64,000 bases of DNA from Strongylocentrotus purpuratus (lineage: Eukaryota > Echinodermata > Echinoidea > Camarodonta > Strongylocentrotidae): assembly GCF_000002235.5 (NCBI RefSeq), contig NW_022145554.1, positions 1,395,501 to 1,459,500 on the forward strand, written 5' to 3'. Of the stretch, positions 11,861 to 25,900 are shown piece after piece. Within the stretch, counting starts at the first letter, position 1. Every line of letters begins with the position of its first letter. Made by a program: the position numbers and the translations under genes. The notes below the pieces were generated by a model. That model did no database searches. It was not told the origin of the DNA and worked only from the letters and a program-made list of their open reading frames with translations.

Positions 11861-12000
11861 AATATTGACTGGCCTTGAGGGAGATACCACATATATTGCC
11901 CAAGCTAGACTCATATTGCCCCAAGTAAAAAACGAGGGCAATATGGGTCTTGTGAGGGCAATATATGTGGTATCTACCGAAAGTTAAGCCAGTCAATATT
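11861..12000. repeat. Long imperfect inverted repeat
   Basis: The left arm begins AATATTGACTGGCCTTGAGG and continues GATACCACATATATTGCCC. The right arm is the reverse complement ending AAGCCAGTCAATATT. The two arms meet around 11930, giving a hairpin of about 65 bp with mismatches. It looks like a foldback MITE. Confidence 0.75.
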
Positions 12001-13324
12001 TTTATTGTTATCCAAATCAGACATCTAGAGCAAATACATAAATCAACCATGACAATCTCAAAGAACTGAACAAACTTTGTCAACCAGCAGCGCTTGACAA
12101 AATTTTCGATACAATGCAAACAGTGTGATTATTACGTCACAACAGAGTGCACGCAAAGTGCGCAGGTTTAATAGATGCGCAATGAAATTGACAAAATACA
12201 GCGCTGTCAATATGAGACTATATTTTCACTCATCTCTACATGCAAAGTCTATACGGGCAGAGAGACCAAGGAAAATACAAAGAATATACCCTTCCGTTCC
12301 CTCTGCTTATAAAAACTAGGGCAATACGGTTTTGTAAATGACCAGCTCAGATGTCTGATACGGGTTATAATGGCAAAGAATGCCCAATCTACTAATTTGT
12401 TGAATTCATAGTAATGGTGACGTATGCATGTGGAGAAATAGTCCAGAATCTTGTTGGCTTTATCCTATTTCGTGATCTCTCCCCTACCTGCTGCTAGCCG
12501 AAGATGGCCTAGCTGATCAACAAATTCCATAACTTGTTTTGCAAGGGGGCATATGAATTTGAGATGACCACATCTTGGACAAGCAGCAGGTAGGAGGAAG
12601 ATCAAAGGGAATTGCTCTTAAAATAGTAATCGGCTAAATTATGGACTAGTGAGAAGAGAAACATGTCCAATTCTACCATTTCATCTCCAAATATCATATC
12701 AACTGTTGAGAACCAGAAAGAATGTGTTTAAATGATGTGAGTTAATGACTCTTGCCCTGAATGGATGAGTATAGGGCTTGATTACACATTCTTTTCATTG
12801 TCCCCCATATTATATCATGCCTCTCCCTCCTTTTAATTTCTCATTTCTCTCCTCACCCCCCCCCCCCCCACCCCTCCCTCTCTCTACATCCTTTTTTATT
12901 GTTGTACCCATATTCTATCTTCTCTCTTTTTCTTTTAATGTCTCATTTTTCTCCTCACCCCTCCCTCTCTCATTACACAATCATTCCTCTCTAACCCTGT
13001 CTACCTCCATTTTTCTTCTATTTAACCCCCAAAACATGTACAACATCATTTGTACCTATATTAATTAAAGGTCATAAATTAATCTCTAGCATCTGTCTAT
13101 CAGTTCTAAAACATGCAATCAATTTTTATTAAGATGATTTTTTTTCTTCTTCAAATTTCCGTTCTCCATGGATTCATAAGATCTACACAAAAGAATCTGA
13201 TAAGAAGCCAGTCTGAAATCACCAAGGGATGCTGGCTTTCTTTTAAAAAAAAAAAAAAAAATTTAGAAGAAAAAAACACACCACAGAGTAAAACATTGAA
13301 ATAGAAACACAACAAATCAATTAG

Positions 13325-16300
13325 TAATTTCTCTTTGATCATTATTAGTTTATTGCAACATAATACTGTACAAAGATTGAAGCAGAAGACATGCAAAAGA
13401 CTTGGATAGCAAGCCAAAGTAGCAGTTTGTTATCCTCATTTAGTCAAAGGAACTTCCAAATACAGAGTGAAAATACAGAGTGATCAGCCTAGCATGTTAT
13501 ATGACACTCAAAATCATAAATGAAAACACAAGAGTTATCATATTAAAAGCAGAATAATCTTTGAGATGTTTTGTACATTCAAAAGAAACGCACATTTCCC
13601 AATTAATCCAATTTATCAATTATGACAGTGAGGAATAAGTTTATATCGGTTCAAAACTGCCCAGTTTAATTCAATTAAGAATCAACATGGTAGTTTTGCA
13701 CATGATCATAACAGATAAAAGTATATTGAAAAATTACAGAATTTGTTCTTTGTTGCATAATCTGTTGCCAGCAACATGACCACAACCTTCATCAATAAAT
13801 CAATCAATTGAATATTTTAATAAACATTACGGCGACAAATGAAGTATATTCTCAAAAAAATATGGCCAAGACGTCAGGAAGACAAAGCAATACAAAATTT
13901 ATACACTTAATTAATTTCCTTATTTATTAACATTAAAACAAATTATAAATTCTAGAGAAACGAACCCACAAAAACCTTTTTCATTTACATGGCAGTAAAA
14001 GTACGAACCAAAGAAGTGTCAGAAAGCAAGAATTTAAAATGTAGAAAAACTTCCAATTTTGTCCATGTCCCTTTTCCTTTTGATTTTCAAACAAGAATTG
14101 CAAAATTGATTGAATACATTTAACTTGAGAAAAAAAAGAGTTCTCCAACTATCCTGAATATCATTCCTCTGGCAAACTTTTCCCTCTCTTCAAAATTTGA
14201 TATTCTTCCTCACAAATCCTTACAGGCACACAAGAAAAAAAATAAACCGATAACTTCAGCCGAATGGGGTAGCAATCGGGTAAATATCTCAAACAAACAA
14301 ACAATCAAACAAACAAACAAACAAACAAGGAGATCAAACAAAACATCTGAATACATACAAGGTGTGGTGTAGATACAAAAAAACATTAATTCAGCTAGCT
14401 ATTTGGACTACATTGTGATGAACTATTTCTTAGTCTAGCACTATGCAACTAGGTATGAACAAAAAAATGCATTTCAAATAACTCAACAATGTAACTCTTC
14501 AGCAAATTGTGGGCAAAAAAAGTCACATGAATAAATTAAAAGTAACAAGCTGGAAATCAATCGTGGTATATTAAAGAAAGCACATACATGTATAAGTAAA
14601 AAAAAAACAAGTAGCACTAAACCAAGGGAAATATGAGAAGAAAAATATGCATTTTTCAGCTATGTAGTGTGTAGCACACATGATGACGGAAATAAGTGTT
14701 TCTGCTATATGCATTAAAAGCAAGGTATATTGTACACGTATGAAAGGGAGCACATAAAATACAATGCAAGACAGTATATACATTCACATAAGTAGTTAAA
14801 GCCAGAAAATGAGATTTAAACAAAAATTCAAAACAATAATATAATTATGCAATTGTGGCAATTCTAGAGCTCTCTGTCATTGAATTTGAATTGGTAGAGT
14901 TGGAAAACAACACCTTTTTTCAACCAGCCCTCACAGATAATACGGAAACTGATTATTTTATTCCACATTTGTTGCAAAATAAATTGTTGCTCAAAGCAAA
15001 AGAAATATTCTCTTGTATCTAATTTCACTCTTGAATTTTGTCAACTTCATGATTATTGTTTTTCAGGCGGTGTTAAACATGACTATTAAAAAAAGTAAGA
15101 TATGAAAATTATGAATGTTATTTTACTATGCCCAGTTTTATTTTCAAAGAATTGTTTCTACTTTTTTCTTCTACAATAACAGTTTAGTTGAATAACTCTC
15201 TTACTTGCACACTGGATCAATATCAAAATGATATTCATGAAAAAGCAGATTCCACAAGGCAGTACTTAGCATATACAATGTACAAACTACAATGTCACAT
15301 TAAATACTACTTTTAGGCCAAGAGAGAAACACACAAATGTTCGGATCTAACGTCTTTGGTCCCATAGTCATACGGTAGTGAAGGCTCTTTCTCTAAACAA
15401 TCTTATTTGACCATTCAAGCTACCATCTACCACCTACTAAAGCGAAACAAAATTTTGATGTATTTCTTTTCCCTTAATGCTCTTTTTGACATATTTGGCT
15501 CACGGCTTTGAAGCAGTCAATCAACCACATCAAAAACACTTATGAAGTACAAATGGGAGAAATATCTTACAAATGAGACAAAAGTTGCAGAATGTAGGCT
15601 CAGAATGTTAATTACATGATAAAAATATGTACTTTTATAGGACCACTGCTATATGAGTGTCACCACCTCCTCCCCCTCCCCCTTCTAAAAAAAATGACAG
15701 GACATAACGGGTACTGCACATTACAATCACAAGAACCTATTAGTTTCAATAAAAGTCAGCCTCAAATGCCTTTTTTTTTTCTCAGGTTGGTATTTTCACC
15801 ATACATAGATAAATTGTCAAATATATATATATATTTTGTACAAATAAGTAAAATACATTGCACTTCAATATATGGATGATGTACACATGTTTATGAGTTT
15901 GTCTGATTGATAGCATTGGATCAATTAGCAGCAGAGAGACATATATCAAGTTTGGCATGATATTGCAAGCATCTTTCAGGGATTCCTCTCTCAATCAAAT
16001 CTCTGCTAGGAATGATTCAAACCACTGGGGACCATCATGGAGCGTAGAAACTTTCTTTCCAGTTATCAAAATCAAAATCAATTTTCAATAACTTCAAATC
16101 AAGATACACCAAGAGAGTCCTGCAGTGGTCAGAATGTGCCTGTCACATCAGCATACAAGATTGGAGGAGTAACTGAAGAAGACGGTTCCAGTCAATCGCG
16201 AAGACGACGTGTGCTGATATCCTTAGTGTCTTCTGAGAGGACCACTGGCTTCAGCATGTTGGTGAGACCGTTACTTTCTTCCAGTTTTTGAAGTCACAAG

Positions 16301-16825
16301 CTTAGCGCATCTTGCACTTGTTCTACACCAGATAGTTGTAATGAGCATTCTGCAACGTTGTGCTGTCAAGAGCATGTCTATAGGAATGGTTTCCAAATAT
16401 TGTCTGGCAGCAGTTGGTCGTGAGTGACAAAGAGGTCGATTACAACTCCGACTAGCTATTATAGACTATGGTCAGTGAAGACATGGAATCATACATAGCA
16501 ACAGTTGCAGTTTCTTGACTAACTTCAATCAACTTGTCGAAATAGAGTCGCATTCAGCATCAGCTACGATGACTAACCTCAGCTGACTATGGTCAGTGTT
16601 GACATAGAGTCACAAGTAGCAATGCTTACAAACTCTGATTTCAGTCAGCAATGGTCAGTGTTGGAATGTAGCCATATCATGCATCGGACATCCTCTAACT
16701 TTAGTTGACTATGGTCAGTGTTGATATGGAATCACGGTAGCATGAGCTGAACTCTGACTAGCTTGAGCCAACTACAGGCAGTGTTGAAATGGATGCCCAT
16801 GTAGCACGTCATTCGCTGACTATGG
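13325..16825 (-). other. Probable 3' UTR / downstream region of ZFYVE28
   Basis: There is no coding signal downstream of the ZFYVE28 stop at 16826. Several AATAAA strings occur on the minus strand (plus-strand TTTATT at 13349-13354, 14957-14962 and 15137-15142), so the 3' UTR could be 1.7-3.5 kb long. The first part is occupied by a ~60-bp repeat array (16460-16860). A (AAAC)n tract lies near 14290-14330. The true 3' end cannot be decided from sequence. Confidence 0.3.
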
Positions 16826-16880
16826 TCAGTGTTGAAATGGAGTCACATGGTACATGTAGCATCTATTACACACTCTGACT
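16460..16880 (-). repeat. ~60-bp repeat array straddling the ZFYVE28 stop codon
   Basis: The motif GACTATGGTCAGTGTTGAAA with variants recurs at about 16464, 16584, 16646, 16707, 16770 and 16817, and a weaker copy lies near 16525. Between copies lie CTCTGACT-like and TAGCA blocks. The highest-coordinate copy overlaps the last codons (YHVTPFQH, stop), so coding sequence is itself one repeat unit. Confidence 0.85.
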
Positions 16881-16942
16881 GGCTTTGTCTGTCCGTAGCG
16901 GGGTAGGGGTACAGAGTTGGCCGAACATCTAGCACAGAATAT
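16826..16942 (-). CDS. ZFYVE28: ZFYVE28 exon 12 (second half of the FYVE finger, stop)
   Basis: It encodes [20 protein letters not shown] then [18 protein letters not shown] and TGA. Human ends IFCSRCSSHSAPLPRYGQ..VTPFYSDRTGL, so only the last few residues differ. The final codons lie in a ~60-bp repeat that continues into the 3' UTR. Confidence 0.97.
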   Translation of the reverse strand: MFCARCSANSVPLPRYGQTKPVRVCNRCYMYHVTPFQH

Positions 16943-19900
16943 CTGAAGCAGACAGAAACAAAAGAACAAAATAAAATAATTAAACATCTCCCATAGAGTG
17001 AGAGCATTGTGATGTCTTGCTCTAAAAAAGAAGGAAAAAAACAAGGCTCTCTAGAGAGAAAATATTCAGGAAATATTTATCCATCATCGATTATTTAAGG
17101 ATGAAATTCTTTTTTAAAATTAAAAACATGATATAATTTTCATTGTAAAAGTAACTACAAAGCATATTTGACCTACAGAGCTGGAAATTTTTCATGTGCT
17201 TTACACTATATAATATAAAAAAATGTATAATACTTCAAAGAAATGCGGTTACAAAAAGCGAATTTGGGGGCTGGTGACAGAGCTTGTGATGATAGTGATT
17301 GGAGGTGGTGTTAGTAATAGTAGAGGGCTAGAGCAGAGATGCCAACCTTCTTCAACGAAAAAAAGTATTCTTAAGAGGAAAAAACAGTATTTTAGGACAA
17401 AAAACAGTATTTTTGAAAAAATCTCTCAACTTAACATATCGCCTAATCGAGCAGCTTAAAAAACCCGGCAGTACCACGTATACGTACCCGGATCGGAGTG
17501 CGACGTGCATAGTGCATACATTACACGTGGGTTGTTCGCAATGTGCGCAGTTTGGGGCCCGTATCACCATCCTGCGTGTATCATTTGAAGATGTAGGTGC
17601 ATAATACACTTACGACACAAAGCCCATGATCAGAAATTAAGACAAATATCATTAAAAAAAAATTAAAAAATAAATAAAAAAAAACGTAACAAAACATTCA
17701 AAAAACGTACTGCTGTATTGATAGCGAAAAAACGGAACAAATACGGCATAAACGGAACAGTTGGCATCTCTGCTAGAGGCAGTGATAAAGGTGGTGGTTT
17801 TACTGGCTGTGATTATGATGTCGGTGAAGGCCACAGTTGTGATGGTAATATAGGAGGTAGTAGTGGCGGCTATGATGATCTTGGTGGTAGTAGTGATGAA
17901 GGTGGTGGTGGTGGTAATGGTGGTAATGGTGATAATGGTAATAGTAATAGTATAAATGCTACTGTTGTGATAGTAGTATAGGAGGTAGTGGTGGAGGCAA
18001 TGATGCTCTTGGTGGTGATGGTGGTGGGAGTAATGGTATAAGTGATAGTTGTACGAGTGATGATGGTATTAGCAGTTGTAAAGACTGAGGCGATTAATAA
18101 GGTGGTAGGGAGGTTGAGATCAAGCATGCAAACACAATCCTTACCTGGCCACAATTCCTGCAGTGATGTTTCCTACGAAGCACGGTGAAGGAGGATCTGC
18201 AGGCCAGGCATTCATCACTGGTCTCATCAGGCATCCATAGAGGTGGGTCTGACCAGGAAAGTAAAGAACCCTTAGTAAGATACATCTAGACCAGACCCAG
18301 GACTGGTCAACTGACATCTTTAGAAGTGTAGGCATCGAATAATCCTAAGGCCTCATTGCATTTTGTTGTGACCGTAGCTGTGATACCCATCTCAAAATGA
18401 CAAAGCTGATCCCCAATTACATTTAATATGACAAAATGATCTGGCACATGCATAATTACAAATGATATGAATTACTTGGCGATATTTATAGTATATATAC
18501 TTATGATCATTATAAAATTGAAATGTTTACATGAATGAATGATTTTGCAGATGGTTAACGAAATGTAAAATTGATAAAAAACATGCAATTTAAGTCCTCA
18601 GGGAAACATCATCTCTCAACTCACCATCATAATTAGACCTCCTACTCCTGTGTGAAGAGTTACTTCTATGCCTGTGCCTCTCGCGTCCCTCTGATCCTGC
18701 GCCCTGTCTGCTGCCCTCTGCTGCCCTGCCTGATCGATGGCTTCCGCTGCTACTCCCACCTCTGTCCGGCCTCACAGATGCCACCGAGTTGCTTGCCGTG
18801 GAAGGGGGAGCAGCGCACTGTTCAGGGTCAGGGTTTGACGTCGAGGTTGACGGGGTCGGAGAGGTGAAGACAGAGTCGTCTGCAGCCATGGGGTTGCAGG
18901 AGGTCACCTCAAAGACGGTCTTGAGGATGCTGCGAAGATCACTGGCAAAGTTGGTCTGCAGCTGATCAGCAACACCTGCGGGTCAAAGAGGACACTTGAC
19001 TTTAGGAATCTAATCTTCTGTAGGGTGAACCAGGAAACCTGTGCTTCATTTATAAATCCTACCCCAAAACATGCCTAAATTAGTTAAATTCAAGAAAAAA
19101 TCTGATAAATTGCTGCCTGGCTCTTAGATATATTTTACAAGATTTGTACAGTACACTATAAAGTGAATAGCGATATTCTGAAACATTCTATTTCTCACTC
19201 AGATGTACTGCAGTGAATAACATTCAAGCATGATGCACAAGAAATAGAAAATGGCCGATACAATAAGGCCTGTTGTGCTTACTCTCTGCATTCTATATTC
19301 ATTTCGAAAACATATTAACTTATTAACTTTGGAGCTACTGCTTGTAGGTTAAATCCTAACTCTTTGGTTTCACGCTTTGAACATTTCTTACCTGCAATGC
19401 AGACAAAGAGTCTATGGACAAGGTCACTTGAACTCCTGAACTGTGACCTGACCTTTTGCCTGGCAGCCAGCTCTGCGGCCTGAATGGCCATTTTGATCTC
19501 CTGCTCGTCATTGTTCTCAGATATCAGCGAGTTTGTGTCACTACTGTTAATGAAAGGAACAAATAAGGGACAAGTTATACAGACAGCTAGATATGAATTC
19601 ATGTTACAAGTACAACAGTTCATTTCAGCTCCACCCTTTATACTTAACCCTTTCGCGACAATCATTCACATCATTCCGCAAGCAAAACCTTGAGGATACT
19701 ACATGTGTACTTCATTCATTATTTTTGGTGGGTGGTGTAAGACACAAATCAATGAAAACAGTTATTGATAGCAGATAACTTGGGGAAAAAATGAATTAAA
19801 TATTTGTCTACAGCATCAACGAGGGAAAAAATTCTGTTTAGGAGCACTACCCAAATTTCTTGGGGACCTAACTCCTTACAGTAAGGAATAGAGTGAATCC

Positions 19901-22900
19901 TTTCAGATAGCTGGATATGATCTCTTAGGGCAACAGGCAGTAAATGCAAATCGTGATAACCATGGAAATAAAAGATGTTGGAATTTACAATGTGTGCTAA
20001 TAGTACTGGAGGTGTTTCACAAAGATCCAAAGCTGAACTTATCTCTAAGTTGATAACAATTATTGAAAGCCATTAGAATCTATGAAAATATGTTGTAAAA
20101 GTTATTTTAAAAGGCATAGAACGTTGATTCAAATCATTCATATTTTCTATTATCAAGGAGATTTTATGTTCTTGATGTGGAATTTATAAAAAGTCTAAAA
20201 TACTTGAATTTTCATTTTTGAATATATTTTATTTAAAGGCTACAAATGGCTCTTCATAATTTTTAAGTTCAACTTAGGATCTTTGTGAAACACCCCCCTG
20301 TCCTGGTGAAGGATGATCCTGTTTTCTCACCTGTCATCTGATTCCCATTTGTAATCCGTATCCCTGTCTCCGTCATCAAACCCATGTCCAGAGGAACAAC
20401 ACGATGAACAGCATGAGGAGGAGGAGGAAGGTGAAGAGGACAGATCACTGGACTCCTCTCCATCAGATCCAGACATCACCTGAGGGCGGACTATCCCCCT
20501 GCTGCCCGTCACGCGGTTCAGTGCGCTTGGTAGGGTATCTCCTGAATGAGAGTGGGGCGTCTGGGGATGCGACCCTCCGAAGAGTGGCAGTCTGAAGGAC
20601 GGCTCACTACGAGAAGGTCTGACCGTGACGTGCGTCTGGATGCTAGGGTCAGCGGTGGTCTGTGCTGAGGGGTCCACAGATATGCTCGAGTCGCTGTGAC
20701 GACTCATGACTGCAGGCATCTGGGGTGTCGGTACCATTGGCTCACCAGGTATTCTTTGGGTGGAGTTGCCAACGGTGCCTGTGGTGTTGAGTTCAGTGCT
20801 GGGTTTACCCTTTCCAAACATGGGGAAGCTGGTGTTGAAGTCCATGGCTATCCTGGAAGAATTGCTTTGATGGGCACTTTTAAGGGGGTTGTTCTCTTTG
20901 GAGGTGAGAACGATGAGTTCGCTGTGCTGCATCTCGACGATGACCATGTTATTCTCATTGCTCTCACTGAGTTCTTCTTTGGAATTGGCAATTGATCCAT
21001 GACTGGGACTAGCTGAAGGTGAAGCAATGTCACTCAAAGGGTATGATGTCTGAAGCTCTTGAAGGTACAACTCCATTAAATCTCCGTTGGGTGCTGAGCC
21101 CAGTCCACTGTCATTTCGCTTCAACACTCTCGGGTTGTTCTCAGAAAATCCTTCTCTCCTAGAGGAATTGTCTGATGCAGCTCTTTCGCGGGGGGAAATT
21201 CCACAATTTCTTGAAGTTCTTTTGGTCAGTCTTGGAGACGAGTCGACGCTACGAGATGAAAGGCAGCCATCATGAAACTGCCCACTGTCCTCTAACCCAG
21301 CATCACTTGGCTGACTTGAATTCCTTCTCCGCTTGATGCACTTGCAAGTCTCGCCACCAGCAAAACCATCCAAAGAATCGGGGCTCATCTTGGGTGACAT
21401 CACTCCCAGTGAATTTCGCGAACACTTTCTGATGCGGACAGCCCGGAACTCTCCCGAGCTCTCCGTATTCACTGCACCTGGAATGTCTATGGCGTCATCC
21501 ACCGAACAACGATGGCTGGAATCGCTGGCTTTCCTTCGCACGCTCATCATCCTACTGTCCTCTGGTGTAAGAGAAAGCATGCTACTACACATAGTATCAC
21601 AGTCCGTCACACAGCTACTACAAGGTGATAGTCTACAAGCCGCCTCGTCATGGTAATGACCATCTCTACTCTGCGAGTGTCGGTCACGGAATGAAAGCTG
21701 GTCCAGTTCTCGCTCGATGTCTTCCCATGATTCCTTGGAGCTACACAGCGCCCTCTCCAGGAGGTGGAGCTCCTCCTCTGAGAGCGTCTGCAGCAGCTCA
21801 CTGTATGCCACAATCAAAAAGAAAAGTAGCTCTTTAATCTTTCTTTGGTCATTAAAATCAGACAAACAATATGATACTAGGTTAAACATCACATCAAAGG
21901 TTATTTCTCCCCTTCTATCCAAGCATTCTATTCTATCATTCATATGTCTATTGGGTATAATCTTAATGTTCAAATAACTTGCATTTTCCACTAATCATTT
22001 TGAGCTTAGTGTCCAAATCTCTCAGAGCAACCCAGAAAAGGGCTTCACCTAGGATGTTTTATTAGCAGTGAGACTGGGGACATATTTTTTGTTCCTTTAG
22101 TTATTTTACGCCACGCTCTTGGAAGCATAACATGTTCCTTCAACAGAAAGCCTCCTGGTTCAGCCCTGTGTTCATACTCACATGACAGCGTCCTTCTTAC
22201 AGGCTACGCCACTAACAGTGCTCTCATTGTGCAAGTGTGAATAAAGTCAAACAATGATGAATGTGAACATACCTGATTTTGATGAGGAGATTCTGGAAGG
22301 GTCTAAAAAGTTCAGAGATCTGTGAGGCAGGCTTGGCCATGTTGAGGGGACCATCGGAAAATGTCACCAACCCACTGTGTTACAAAAAACAAAAAAACAT
22401 TACATTACAATCTTTAATCAAATAAGTTTCCCAAATTTCACAACACTTTCGAAAGAGTACTTTAAAAAAATAAACGACTCACTGAACTAGGGAATTCATC
22501 CAATTCTTAGAGGTAATATTTTAAATTTTAATTAACGGATTAATTCAATGTGTATTGTATTCAACCCATCGGAAGAATGGATGAGATCTGCCTCCTACTC
22601 TATTAAAATCAATTTTGGAAATCCGTTTTTGTTAGGTTACAATGTTTTCAAATTGGGCTCTATCATCTTTTTAATTTACCATACTGATACCATTCTATAA
22701 ATTTAAAAAAAAACAATATCATTAAACAAAAAGGGAGTGTATTTCCACTTATATCTCATATAACTTATTTACATATTTTTAATTTAATAAAACTGTAAAC
22801 ATTTTGTGAATACAAAACACTGGATCTTTGGTGATATTCCATCAGATTAGTTTATTAGGGGCATCCTTGTTTGTGAATGAAAGTGTTTTTAAGGTAAGAT

Positions 22901-25900
22901 GTTTACCTGACGATGGCGAGCCTTGGTATCGTGAACATCAATCCAGGATCGTAATCATCAATCTGATCTTGGGTAAATAAATTCCTATTCATAGCTCTGG
23001 AGAGACAGACGGAAAGAGAGAGAGAGAGAGAGAGAGAGGAAAGGAACATACAGAGAGAAAGTCAGGGTCGAGGAAAGAGAGAGAGAGAGAGAGGGAGACA
23101 GACAGACAGACAGATAGAGATACAGAAAGTGAGTAAAAGACAAGAAGGTAAACAGAGAGAGAGAGAGAGAGAGAATTTGATTAAAATCACAAAGCAATAA
23201 CAGTACACAAACATATTGTGAAAATGACATATCTTGAAATACCAGATGCTTTCAACAGGCTACTATAAAGCTTGTCTACCTTCAATTCAATTTTACATGT
23301 ACATGTACCAGAAGGTTAGCTGAAAACAGAAAGGTTAATGAATTCTAACGACATTATCCATCCTTAGTGCTTTTATTACTGAACATGAATAAACTTATTG
23401 ACTGTAATAACATACACGGCTGAGATTATAAGTAGTGCTTTTATTGCGCTACAGATTGATCTACGGACGGAACAGGGACCGCATCAGTGATTTAGGGCAT
23501 TACGAAGGAACAGATGAATGCATGCATGGATGAAAGCACTGCTGGCTCGTACACTTGCTCGGTCTGTCACGCTCAAATTACCTCCATCGCACAAAGAATC
23601 AGTCGGCTAATGTCTGGCTATGGCACATGAAACTACATAATTTCCACAAACTTCATGTAATTACTTCATGCATTTTATGAAGCATATCTTTCTAGGATGT
23701 TCAGTGCTTTGTGCATTGCAGCAGCAGGACACATTAGTGTATCATATATTCATATTCTTTCATAACTACAGAATATTAACTATTTTTAAGACAAAATTCT
23801 CTGAAAAATTTTCACATTAGCAAAAAGATAATAAAGAAGTATTCTTTTGCAACTTAGGTTATGACAGGAATCTAAGAAAAGACACCACCCCTAAATTATT
23901 ATTTTTTTTAAATGCTAAATTTCTTGTGGATTGACTAGTAAATTGCAATTCAGACCAATTCATGAACACTGCCACCCCCTTCCCTTAACCCCTACAAGAA
24001 CACTTTCAACTTTGACATATGATATTTCTTTTGCAATGATGTGAATATCAAGTAGCAATGATGATTTAATTCCAATGTGAAATAAATGATTTTCTAACAA
24101 ATGATCTTCTTCCATCATTAAAGAATAAATGCCATCTACTTGCAGCTGTAGGCATCTCATGAATTTCCCATGTTTTGTAAACAAAAGAAAACCTTAAAAT
24201 TAACTACTTAATTAGTGATTTTCAGAGGATTTGCTTGTAGATTTTAATTTAAGCCAACCAATGAGAAAAAGAGAAATACCACCTCCTCTCCTCAACCTCC
24301 ACAAAATTCCTCCTATTGTACCCTCAACATTTTCTGATCATATTTCATAAAAATCAAGCCCTTCAAGAAAAATGTGCATAATGGAAACTTTTCTAAAGCT
24401 GTTGAATTCATGAAATCATAAATGTGAAGGCTTGCATAATGGGAAACAATCATCATGAAAAGCAAAAAAACTCTATAGGCTATTCATGAAGTCAAATTGT
24501 ATTTTGCTCCCATGGGGCACGATCAGTCCGTGAAAATTCTACAAATACCGTACATTGACAAAGATTGCTTTGAAAACTGAAATGTTTAAATCATTCAAAC
24601 AGAATTCTAAATTTTTTGTAACTAATGAGGTAATATACACATATATATATAGTCTCATACATGTATGTCTGCATTCGAGATGGCTTACATGATCTGTTTA
24701 ACAATGAATACCCAGTACAGTTTTAGTGAGAAACTGAGAACTAGCAATATTTTGTAGAGCACTAGTAAAAGCACATGTCTGTGACCATCAAACAGAAAAG
24801 TAACGAGCACACATATGGTGAATTTTGAAGAGTAGTTCATTGTACAATCTGCTCTAATCATAGTAAGCGCTTCCTTTCAATAACAAAGTCGGGACAAAGT
24901 TAGCTCTATCAAGTGATGTCATATTTATCAGAAAAATATATATTCGATTGTCTGACTGAAGGCTCTAGATCGAGTTACTGCACCCATCGGCCTGTTTTCA
25001 TTAGCTCAAGTTTGTCCAAAAAAAGACTTGCAGATTTGGATCAGGGGAACTAATATCCCAATAGCAACTATATGTAGCTAAAGTTCCTTCGCCATGAAGA
25101 CTCAAATCGCACAATATTTAACATCTGCACTTAAGATATGTGATTGTACATGTAGCTCAAGCTAAAGTTGTTTAATAGCCCACACAAACTCATGCTACTT
25201 CATAAATCTATTTGACCAGGTAGTAAGTCAGCCAAATCTCAAGTATATATGCATTTAGACTGCACTCATACATGAAGTAGGCCTGTCCTCATCAGCTCCA
25301 GTTTTTTCAGACTCTGGATATTATCCCAAAGCTCGGACAGGCCAAATTAGCCTACTATTTCCCAAATAGCGGGAAATTTTGGAAACAAGACCAATATTTC
25401 TCTGGATATTTTCTCGACCAAATATCCTGCTAATTGCAACTGCGGGCTGATGAAGAGGCAAATTAGCTGGATAATTTGCAATCTGGATAGATAAAATAGC
25501 GGGTTATTTGGCAAACTCGAGCTGATGAAGACAGGCCTACTGTAGCTCAAGCCGATTAATTCCTCATGCAAGAGAGCAATTCTCCACTTGGACTATAAAT
25601 GGAAATTTAAACTCTTCATTTTGTCAAGAATCTACGTCACGCTTGTTCAGGCTAATGGAGATTCACACCTGATGTGTTATTTTTCACTGGATTCTCTCCT
25701 AAGTACTTTATCAGATCTAACGGCATTGATACATGCATATATGGTTGGTTTGTGGTTTTTAGGTCTTTGTGAATTTGTCGTAAACACTTTTGATCAGGTA
25801 AACTATTGCATGTTGCTTCGACCGCGGATTCAACTAGAGGCAGAGCACTTTTGGCCTCATTTTATTATCGTTTCACTTAAATGATATCAAAATAGCGGTT

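Larger units (their letters stand above)
7225..13300. other. Intergenic region between the TTF2-like gene and ZFYVE28
   Basis: No open frame here resembles a known protein. The stretch holds a candidate poly(A) signal, a TIR element near 8.5-8.76 kb, a tRNA-derived SINE near 8.8-9.0 kb, two copies of a ~510-bp element (9.2 and 11.2 kb), a ~140-bp inverted repeat at 11.86-12.0 kb and a pyrimidine-rich tract near 12.8-13.0 kb. The two flanking genes converge here. Confidence 0.7.

Noticed and set aside
11649..12119. 156-codon minus-strand frame
   Set aside because: It runs through a foldback repeat and the end of a ~510-bp element; no protein similarity.
12778..13068. 96-codon open frame, Ser/Phe/Pro-rich
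   Set aside because: It arises from a CT-rich low-complexity tract; no homology or exon structure.
16037..16291. 84-codon plus-strand frame
   Set aside because: It lies in the probable ZFYVE28 3' region with no homology; composition not coding-like.
20404..21977. Multiple plus-strand frames of 60-107 codons
   Set aside because: They are antisense shadows of the long ZFYVE28 exon 8.
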